From positions 1 through 19,546 of the forward strand of contig FR901711.1 in NCBI GenBank assembly GCA_000437675.1: DNA of 19,546 nucleotides. The letters are read 5' to 3'. The stretch comes from Prevotella sp. CAG:891 (GTDB lineage: Bacteria > Bacteroidota > Bacteroidia > Bacteroidales > Bacteroidaceae). A model generated the notes under the pieces. The model was not told where the DNA came from and ran no database searches. It worked only from the letters and a program-made list of their open reading frames with translations. Below, one piece after another: positions 6,858 through 13,708 of the stretch. The position numbers were made by a program, and so were the translations under genes. Numbering within the stretch: the stretch's first letter is position 1; the number at the start of each line of letters is the position of its first letter.

Positions 6858-8273
6858 TTAGTTATTTGCCGTGTCAGCGGTTTGCGTAGAAATTTCTCGA
6901 CCACCACCCAGAGCCTGATAAAGCGAAATGGCAGCCTGAACCTTGTCGAACTTGTCGGAAATCAGGTTGAGCTGAGCCTGAATGAGGCTTTGCTGCGCGG
7001 TGAGCGTTTCGAGATACGAAGTGCTGCTGCTGTATTGGAACAACTGCTTCGTGTTCTCGAGGGTTTGCGTGAGCGTTTCAACCTGCTTCTGACGCAATTC
7101 CTGCTGAATCTGTGCGGCATGATAGGTTGAAAGTGCATTGCTTACTTCCTGGCCAGCATTGAGCAATGTCTGCTCAAATTGCAAACGGGCATTGTCGTAG
7201 GCGAGCTTCGAAATTTTGAGCTGAGCCTTCAAACGGCCGTTGGCAAAGATAGGCTGTGCCAATGAACCAAGCAGATTGGCCAGAATCTTACCGGGATTGA
7301 CAATACCCATGCCCGAACTGTTGGTCCATGAACCCTGTGCCGTGATGTTGAGGGTGGGGTAGAACGATGCGCGGGCAATGTTTACATCATAGAACGATGA
7401 AGCGAGTTGCAACTCGGCAGCATTGACGTCGGGACGGTTGGCCAGTAACTGCAAGGGTACACCCTTCGAGAAACTTGCGGGGAAAGCGTCTGCATCGAAC
7501 GTGCCACGTTCAATGGCATGGGGCGCTTCGTGAAGCAGGGTGCAGAGGGCATTTTCGGTTTGCGAAATGCTTTCCTTGAGCGTAGGTACGCTGGTGAGCA
7601 GGCTGTAGTAGTTGGCCTTGGCCTGTCCGACAGCCGCTTCGTTGGTCATGGCAGCTTCTTTCATCAGCTCCATGGCACGTACGTTTTCAGCCCAAATGTT
7701 GACGGTTTCCTGAGTGGTTTTGAGCTGTTCATCGAGCATTTGCAACGTGTAGTACATATTGGCTACACCGGCAATGATGCTGGTGCGTGCAGCTTGCTTG
7801 TAGGCCTTGGTCATTTCCAGACCGGTTTGTGCCTTCTTCTTATTGTTGCGCAGGCTGAACAGATTGAACTGCCAGCTTGCAGCCAGGGGCACACTGTAGG
7901 TTTTCGTAGCTTTGTTGAAGTCCCAGCTGGTCATTGCACCCTGAGGGTTGAAGCTGATGGCGGGATAGTAGGCAAGACGAGCCACTTTCAACGAAGCTTC
8001 GGCCTGCCTCACGGCGATGTCGGCAGAGCGCAGGTCGGCATTGTTTGCAAGAGCCTTGTTAATCAGCTTTTGCAGATAGGGATCGGTGAACACTTCCTGC
8101 CAGGGAGTGTTGCCGAAATTGGTGGTGTCTGCTTGCGCAACACTGTTGGCCGTGGTGTCGCGGTAAAGGCTGTCGATGCCCTGAGTGAGGTCGGCAGGAC
8201 GTTCGTAATCCTTCATGATGCCGCAACTGCATAGCAGCGTCGAACAGCAGGCAATATAAATGAGGTTCTTCAT
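6858..8273 (-). CDS. RND efflux outer-membrane factor lipoprotein (OprM/NodT family)
   Basis: A 471-residue outer-membrane factor of normal family length, forming the trimeric exit duct of the efflux pump. The start at 8273 gives a lipoprotein signal peptide with lipobox LLCSC (Cys17); an upstream in-frame ATG at 8330 would bury the signal peptide and was rejected. The two internally repeated TolC-like halves are visible as paired long helical regions with the motif LPSFxx-type strand spacing replaced by LANRPDVNAAELQLASSFYDVNIARASFYPTLNI at ~276-309, where NRPDV is the hallmark of NodT/OprM proteins. The protein ends in a Gln-rich coiled region (~380-460) and YQALGGG. It follows the inner-membrane pump gene by 95 bp. 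Confidence 0.93.
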   Translation of the reverse strand: MKNLIYIACCSTLLCSCGIMKDYERPADLTQGIDSLYRDTTANSVAQADTTNFGNTPWQEVFTDPYLQKLINKALANNADLRSADIAVRQAEASLKVARLAYYPAISFNPQGAMTSWDFNKATKTYSVPLAASWQFNLFSLRNNKKKAQTGLEMTKAYKQAARTSIIAGVANMYYTLQMLDEQLKTTQETVNIWAENVRAMELMKEAAMTNEAAVGQAKANYYSLLTSVPTLKESISQTENALCTLLHEAPHAIERGTFDADAFPASFSKGVPLQLLANRPDVNAAELQLASSFYDVNIARASFYPTLNITAQGSWTNSSGMGIVNPGKILANLLGSLAQPIFANGRLKAQLKISKLAYDNARLQFEQTLLNAGQEVSNALSTYHAAQIQQELRQKQVETLTQTLENTKQLFQYSSSTSYLETLTAQQSLIQAQLNLISDKFDKVQAAISLYQALGGGREISTQTADTANN

Positions 8274-8302
8274 TGTTTCGTAGTTAATTATTCGTGCATC
8301 GA

Positions 8303-8353
8303 AGTAAATGGCCGCGGCATTTCCCGGCAATGCGGGCTGCCGGGCCCTTTACT
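8303..8353 (-). promoter_or_regulatory. Intercistronic hairpin between pump and outer-membrane factor
   Basis: In the 95-bp gap, CCCGGCA (8323-8329) pairs perfectly with TGCCGGG (8338-8344) around an 8-nt loop, and AGTAAA/TTTACT (8303-8308, 8348-8353) close an outer stem. No T run follows on the transcribed strand, so this is more likely an RNA processing or stability structure than a terminator. Confidence 0.5.
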
Positions 8354-8368
8354 CCGACGATTTATCAC

Positions 8369-11300
8369 TTATTTCGTGTACTGTTCGATGTCGGGAGCAG
8401 CATCGGTGTTGTCAATATCTTCCCAGGTCATCGGGGTTATCTTTTCCTGCAGATACTGGAAGACAACGAAGAGAACGGGAACGATGAAAATCTGACAAAT
8501 CATACCGATTAACATACCGCCGATAGCTGTCGTACCGAGTGAACGGTTACCGTTGGCACCTACGCCAAAGGCAAACATCAAGGGAAGCAGACCGATAATC
8601 ATGGCCAAAGAGGTCATGAGGATAGGACGCAGACGAGCACCGGCACCCAATACGGCTGCCCATGAAATGCTCATACCCATTTTGCGGCGTTCGAGTGCAA
8701 ACTCAACGATAAGGATGGCGTTCTTGGCCAACAGACCCATCAACATGATCAATGCAATCTGTACGTAGATGTTGTTGGCTGCTTCACCAAAGATAGGAAT
8801 AATGCTATTCAATGATCCCATAGCCTGAATGAAGATGAACGAACCAGCCAAACCGAAGGGTACTGAAAGCAATACGGCCAACGGAAGGATGTAACTTTCA
8901 TACTGGGCTGACAACAACAGGTAGATGAACACGAAGCAGAGTACGAAGACAATACCCGTGGTGCTGCCTGATGATTGCTGCTCTTCACGCGTCTGTCCAG
9001 AGAACTCGTAAGAGTAACCCTGGGGCAGATACTGCTGAGCCACTTCCTCAATGGCCTTGATGGCCTGACCAGAGGTGTAACCGTTGGCAGGGTTACCGTT
9101 GACAGCCATAGAGGTGTACATGTTGAAACGGTTGATGTTGTCGGGACCGTATGCCGGGGTAATGGTCATGAACTCGGTAATCGGAGCCATTTCCTTGCCG
9201 TTGCGTACCTTGATGTTGTAGAGGCTTTCGAAGTTGGCGCGCTGGCTGGGTTCACCCTGAATCATTACACGGTAAAGTTTACCATAGCTGTTGAAGTTCG
9301 AAGCGTACAAACCACCATAGTAGCCTTGAAGCGTCGAAAGAATGTCGCGGGGCGACAGTCCGGCACGCTTACACTTGGCAGCATCGATATCGATCATGTA
9401 TTCGGGGAAGTTCGGGTTGAATGTGGTCTGAGCCGATTCAATTTCCGGACGTTTCTCGAGTTGTGCAAGGAAGTCCTTGGCTACATCGTAGAATTTGTTC
9501 AAATCACCACCCGTACGGTCTTGCAAGTTGAAGGTGAAACCGTTGGTTACACCATAACCCGAAATCATAGGCGGCTGGAAGAACAATACTTGTGCATCCT
9601 TAAATACATCGCGCGAACGCAGATAAAGGTTGGCAAAGATAACGGTTGAACTTTCTTTGAGTCCACGTTCTTCCCAGTCTTTCAATTTCACGATGAATGA
9701 ACCGTATGAAGGACCTTCACCACCGATGAAGCTGTAACCCGAAATTACCGTACTCAGTTCAACTGCAGGGATAGAACGAACAAGACTGTCGACGCGGTTG
9801 AGGTAAGCTTCGGTGCGGTCTTGTGAAGTACCAGGAGGCATGGTTACGGCACCCATAATCGTACCTGTATCTTCAGAGGGAACCATGGCAGTCGGGGTGA
9901 TGTTCATCAACCATACGAGTAGGGCAATAGAACCAGTAACGATACCCATTGAAAGCATAGGACGCTGAATGAACTTCAGCACGTACTTCTTATATTTCTT
10001 CAGAATGTTTTCGTAGCTGTTGTTGAACGAATTTTGGAATTTCTTGGTAGAAAGACCCAATACGCCGAGAATGGCTACGATGCTCATTACGATGGTCAGG
10101 ATGGGGTGAGATTCGAAGCTGTATGCACCGAAAATCATACCCAAAATGGCCACGATGATAAAGGCAATTGTTACACCCGGGTGCAGAATGCGACCAATCT
10201 GTTCGGCATAACGTTGGTACATGGTTTGTCCGGCTGCCTTGTAGGCTGTGCCTAAACGTTCTTTTAACGATGCTTCGTGTTCGCCTCCAACGGGGTGCGG
10301 TTTCAGCAAAATTGCACAAAGAGCCGGTGAAAGGGTCAATGCGTTCAATGCCGAGAAACCGATTGAAATGGCCATGGTTAAACCGAACTGGCGGTAGAAC
10401 GTACCGGCGGTACCCGACATGAAGCTTACAGGCACGAACACGGCCATCATGACGAGGGTAATTGATACGATAGCGCCACCGAGTTCGCGCATGGCGTCGA
10501 TAGATGCTTTACGCGAAGAGGTGTATCCTTGATCGAGTTTCGCATGGACACCTTCGACCACCACAATGGCGTCGTCGACCACAATGGCAATGGCTAGTAC
10601 CAAAGCAGAAAGTGTCAGCAAGTTGATTGAGAAGCCAATGATGTACAAGGCAAAGAAGGTACCAATCAATGCCACGGGAATGGCGATGGCGGGAATCAAT
10701 GTTGAGCGGAAGTCCTGCAAGAAGATGTATACCACGATGAACACCAGAATGAAGGCTTCGATCAACGTCTTGATAACCTCATGGATAGAGGCGAAGAGGA
10801 AGTCGTTGACGTTCTGAGCTTCCATAATGCCAATGCCTTCGGGAAGATCTTTTTCGCAGTTTTTCAACAATGCCTGGATGTCGGTAATAATCTGAGTAGC
10901 ATTTGAACCAGCTACCTGCATCACCATACAGGTTACAGACTTGTGACCGTTTACCTTACCCGAGAATGCATAAGAGCTACGTCCCATTTCAACGCGGGCA
11001 ACGTCTTTTACACGAATGATCGTTCCATCAGGATTTGAGCGGATAACCATGTTTTCGAATTGGGGAACTTCGCTCAAGCGGCCTCTGTAACGGAGTGTGT
11101 ATTGGAAAGTCTGGTTTTCGCGTTCACCGATACTACCCGGAGCAGCTTCAATGTTCTGCTCAGCAAGTACGGCAGTAATGTCGCCAGGCATCATGTGATA
11201 TTCAGCCATTTTCTGCGGGTCGAGCCAAATACGCATTGAGTAGTCGGCACCCATCACCATGGCATCACCCACACCCTTTACACGCTGTACTTGCGGAATG

Positions 11301-11788
11301 ATGTTGATTTTGGCATAGTTTTCGATGAATGAAGCATCATACTTGTCTTCTTTATCTACAATAGAGAAGATGATAAGCATGGAGCTTTGACGCTTTTGGG
11401 TAATCACACCCACCTGCGTAACTTCCGAGGGAAGCAAACCGAGGGCTTTCGATACACGATTCTGCACGTTCACGGCAGCCATGTCAGGGTCGGTTCCCTG
11501 CTTAAAGGTGATGTTGATGCTGGCAGAACCGGTGTTGGTGGCAGTAGACGACATATAGTCCATGTTCTCCACACCGTTAATCTGTTCCTCAAGCGGAGCA
11601 ATCACCGAGTTCAGCACAGTTTGGGCATTGGCACCGGTATAGGTGGTGCTCACCTGAATGGTAGGAGGTGCAATGTCGGGGTACTGAGATACAGGTAGTG
11701 ACACCAAACCCAATATACCCAGGATGACGATAACCACTGAAATTACAGTGGAAAGCACCGGGCGGTTAATAAATCTGTCTAATTGCAT
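8369..11788 (-). CDS. RND multidrug efflux transporter, AcrB/HAE1 type
   Basis: A 1139-residue inner-membrane proton-driven drug exporter. The N-terminus FINRPVLSTVISVVIVILGILGL is the typical TM1. Proton-relay residues are present: Asp405-Asp406 in AIVVDDAIVVVEGVHAK on TM4 and the TM10 lysine in LLAKNAILIVEFALERRK. Porter and docking domains flank the membrane halves. It is longer than E. coli AcrB (1049). Most of the excess lies between TM6 and TM7: residues ~534-610 contain two additional hydrophobic stretches (~538-556 and ~562-580) followed by a Lys/Asn-rich segment before the usual TM7 region (~610-630) and the FLPxEDxG-like MVPSEDTG (636-643). It acts with the upstream adaptor and downstream outer-membrane factor; drug range cannot be read from the sequence. 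Confidence 0.95.
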   Translation of the reverse strand: MQLDRFINRPVLSTVISVVIVILGILGLVSLPVSQYPDIAPPTIQVSTTYTGANAQTVLNSVIAPLEEQINGVENMDYMSSTATNTGSASINITFKQGTDPDMAAVNVQNRVSKALGLLPSEVTQVGVITQKRQSSMLIIFSIVDKEDKYDASFIENYAKINIIPQVQRVKGVGDAMVMGADYSMRIWLDPQKMAEYHMMPGDITAVLAEQNIEAAPGSIGERENQTFQYTLRYRGRLSEVPQFENMVIRSNPDGTIIRVKDVARVEMGRSSYAFSGKVNGHKSVTCMVMQVAGSNATQIITDIQALLKNCEKDLPEGIGIMEAQNVNDFLFASIHEVIKTLIEAFILVFIVVYIFLQDFRSTLIPAIAIPVALIGTFFALYIIGFSINLLTLSALVLAIAIVVDDAIVVVEGVHAKLDQGYTSSRKASIDAMRELGGAIVSITLVMMAVFVPVSFMSGTAGTFYRQFGLTMAISIGFSALNALTLSPALCAILLKPHPVGGEHEASLKERLGTAYKAAGQTMYQRYAEQIGRILHPGVTIAFIIVAILGMIFGAYSFESHPILTIVMSIVAILGVLGLSTKKFQNSFNNSYENILKKYKKYVLKFIQRPMLSMGIVTGSIALLVWLMNITPTAMVPSEDTGTIMGAVTMPPGTSQDRTEAYLNRVDSLVRSIPAVELSTVISGYSFIGGEGPSYGSFIVKLKDWEERGLKESSTVIFANLYLRSRDVFKDAQVLFFQPPMISGYGVTNGFTFNLQDRTGGDLNKFYDVAKDFLAQLEKRPEIESAQTTFNPNFPEYMIDIDAAKCKRAGLSPRDILSTLQGYYGGLYASNFNSYGKLYRVMIQGEPSQRANFESLYNIKVRNGKEMAPITEFMTITPAYGPDNINRFNMYTSMAVNGNPANGYTSGQAIKAIEEVAQQYLPQGYSYEFSGQTREEQQSSGSTTGIVFVLCFVFIYLLLSAQYESYILPLAVLLSVPFGLAGSFIFIQAMGSLNSIIPIFGEAANNIYVQIALIMLMGLLAKNAILIVEFALERRKMGMSISWAAVLGAGARLRPILMTSLAMIIGLLPLMFAFGVGANGNRSLGTTAIGGMLIGMICQIFIVPVLFVVFQYLQEKITPMTWEDIDNTDAAPDIEQYTK

Positions 11789-11957
11789 GATATCTTGCCT
11801 TTCATAGCCAGCCGACGAATGGTCGGGACCCGGTAAACGCCTGCTAATGTTAGGGGCATCTACGCTTGGATTGAAAGGACTTATTTTGAAAGTTGTTATT
11901 TGAATGCTTGCAATCTTGCACTCATTATATATATAAGGTGTGTTCCTCCTGGCTGTA

Positions 11958-12008
11958 GCAGACTTTTTAGCTGCGTGTATGCTGTGTACGGTTAGCTATT
12001 AAGTCTGC
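11958..12008 (-). promoter_or_regulatory. Long hairpin in the acrA-acrB gap
   Basis: GCAGACTT (11958-11965) and AAGTCTGC (12001-12008) are perfect inverted repeats; TAGCT/AGCTA continues the stem after a 2x2 internal loop, giving 13 paired positions. It starts 26 bp after the adaptor stop in an unusually long 245-bp intercistronic gap. No T run follows on the minus strand. The rest of the gap holds a weak CCGAC-GAATG-GTCGG stem (11812-11826) and no obvious promoter. Confidence 0.55.
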
Positions 12009-12033
12009 GGCCTGAGGTGAATGGGCGAATCTA

Positions 12034-13206
12034 TTAGTTTTCGCCAGGCATTTTGCCATCCTTCAGTGCTTGCTTGGCCTTTTGTTCAGCGGCAGCAGCC
12101 TGTGCAGGAGTGATGGGCTTAATCTTCATGCCATTTTTGAGTTGGTTCACACCGTCAACGACAATGCGTTCGCCAGCTTTCACACCGCTCGTAACCACGT
12201 AGTCGGTACCGTCGTGCTGCGGAAGTACGGTGATTTCGCGCGAAGTTACCGTGTTGTTCTTATCTACAACATAAATGAACTTCTTGTTCTGAATATCAAA
12301 GGTAGACTTTTGGGGAACCTTGATAGCGTCTTTGGCGTGCGTCGGAACCAAGATGCTACCCGTACCACCCGAACGAAGGATGTGGCCATCGTTCTTGAAC
12401 GTAGCACGCATCTGAACAGAACCCGTCGACTGGTCAATAACACCGCTCACCGTGCTGACTACACCCGACTGAGGAAATTCAGTACCATCGGCCAGAATGA
12501 GGTTAACGGCAGGCATCTTGCTGATAGCAGCGTTCACGCCACCCTGTTCGCGAGTGAGGGCGAGCAACTGCTTTTCAGTCATTGAGAAGTAGACGTACAT
12601 TTCGTTGATATTCGAAACGGTAGTCAGCGGCTGTGCGCTTGAAGCACTTACCAAGCTACCTACGCGGTAGGGAATCATACCAACAACACCGTCAGACGGG
12701 CTGGTAACGGTGCACCACTTCAGATTATCCTTTGCGCTCTGCAAGTTAGCTTCAGCCGAAGCCAGCTGAGCTTCGTACGAAGCCAAAGTGTTTTCAGCCA
12801 TCTGAAGGTCGTAGCTCGAAATGATGTTCTGCTTGAACAGCATACGCTTGTTCTCAACCGTCAGCTTTTGCGTAGCGATGTTGGCTTTGCATACGCGAAC
12901 CTGTGCAGCCGAAGCCTTTACAGATGCGCGGTACTGTTCTGAGTCAATCAAGAAAAGAGGCTGACCCTTGCGAACTGTAGCACCTTCGTCAACCAAGAGG
13001 CGAGTCAGGTAGCCCGAAACCTTCGGACGGATTTCAATATCCTGCATACCCTTGATGGATGCGGGATAAGAAGTGTTCAAATCTGCTTCCGTGGTTTGCA
13101 CGGTAATCACTGCGAAGTCGTTGTTGGCTTCAGGCATTTGGTTTTTCTTGCTGCCACAAGCTGTCAGAAGCATTGCGGTAAGCATCCATAAAGCGATTTT
13201 CTTCAT
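12034..13206 (-). CDS. RND efflux periplasmic adaptor lipoprotein (AcrA/MexA type)
   Basis: A 390-residue membrane-fusion protein linking the inner-membrane pump to the outer-membrane factor. The start at 13206 gives a lipoprotein signal peptide with lipobox LLTAC (Cys17); an upstream in-frame ATG at 13278 adds residues ahead of the signal peptide and was rejected. Domains in order: split lipoyl half (IRPKVSGYLTRLLVDEGATVRKGQPLFLID, ~60-90), an alpha-helical hairpin (~95-160, Gln/Ala-rich), second lipoyl half (WCTVTSPSDGVVG, ~163-175), beta-barrel, and membrane-proximal domain (~290-370). It is the first gene of the operon acrA-acrB-oprM. No TetR-type repressor is encoded next to it. Confidence 0.94.
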   Translation of the reverse strand: MKKIALWMLTAMLLTACGSKKNQMPEANNDFAVITVQTTEADLNTSYPASIKGMQDIEIRPKVSGYLTRLLVDEGATVRKGQPLFLIDSEQYRASVKASAAQVRVCKANIATQKLTVENKRMLFKQNIISSYDLQMAENTLASYEAQLASAEANLQSAKDNLKWCTVTSPSDGVVGMIPYRVGSLVSASSAQPLTTVSNINEMYVYFSMTEKQLLALTREQGGVNAAISKMPAVNLILADGTEFPQSGVVSTVSGVIDQSTGSVQMRATFKNDGHILRSGGTGSILVPTHAKDAIKVPQKSTFDIQNKKFIYVVDKNNTVTSREITVLPQHDGTDYVVTSGVKAGERIVVDGVNQLKNGMKIKPITPAQAAAAEQKAKQALKDGKMPGEN

Positions 13207-13386
13207 GTTTTGTTGGTTATATATGTAATGTATGATTTTTACCAAATAATTGAATTCACTCAGTGTATACTGCAACATATGTCCAGATAAATTGGTCTGG
13301 CCATTATGTGTGTCAGGCAGTTGGCATCTTCTTTCATTTTGCGGTTTAAAGTGCAGATGCTATTTGCCCAATATGAAATTCTTAGG

Positions 13387-13394
13387 CAAAATTA
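13387..13394 (-). promoter_or_regulatory. Candidate -7 promoter element for the efflux operon
   Basis: The minus strand reads GTAATTTTGC here, containing TAATTTTG, a full match to TAnnTTTG, about 180 bp upstream of the adaptor start. A -33 box at the right distance is not clear. Confidence 0.4.
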
Positions 13395-13675
13395 CTGCAA
13401 AAAACTTAATAGGCATTATTAGTTTCCATCTATTTCCTCGATATTATGTTTTTTTAGTGTGTGCCGCCTTTCTTGTGTTTAAATGTTGAAGTATGCTTTG
13501 CAATTATACCTTTCTTTTTTAGTAAACGTACGCAAATGTGTGATAAAAGTTAGCAAGGTGTTCTTTTCGGTTTACAGCGCGCAGGGTTATTTCTCGTTGC
13601 GGGTTTGCTTTGCGCAGCCTAAGAGCCTTAACAATTCCTTAAATATTTCGAAATACGAACGACATACTTTACCCG

Positions 13676-13683
13676 TAATTTTG
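13676..13683 (+). promoter_or_regulatory. Candidate -7 promoter element for the TonB-receptor locus
   Basis: TAATTTTG in the context GTAATTTTGCACCC, identical over 14 bases to the orphan promoter at 5641-5654, and 25 bp before the receptor start. The expected -33 TTTG is absent at 19-21 bp spacing (only TTTCG further up), suggesting a weaker or activator-dependent promoter. Confidence 0.55.
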
Positions 13684-13708
13684 CACCCGAAAACAAGACA
13701 TAACTTAA

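Larger units (their letters stand above)
13207..13708. other. Divergent intergenic regulatory region
   Basis: About 500 bp, AT-rich, between the divergent efflux operon and TonB-receptor locus. It holds a -7 type element for each direction (described separately), a small inverted repeat CCAGA-TAAATTGG-TCTGG at about 13284-13301 that could be an operator for the efflux genes, and a GC-richer stretch at about 13575-13620. Short open frames here are not supported by any family or start context. Confidence 0.5.

Noticed and set aside
8975..9649. 224-residue open frame antisense to the RND pump gene
   Set aside because: Opposite strand of a clear pump gene; no recognisable protein features.
11896..11950. 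Nine-codon leader peptide (ATG at 11925, minus strand) preceded by AGGAGG
   Set aside because: The purine box is 19 nt from the ATG, too far, and Bacteroidetes rarely use strong Shine-Dalgarno sites; the peptide has no telltale codons.
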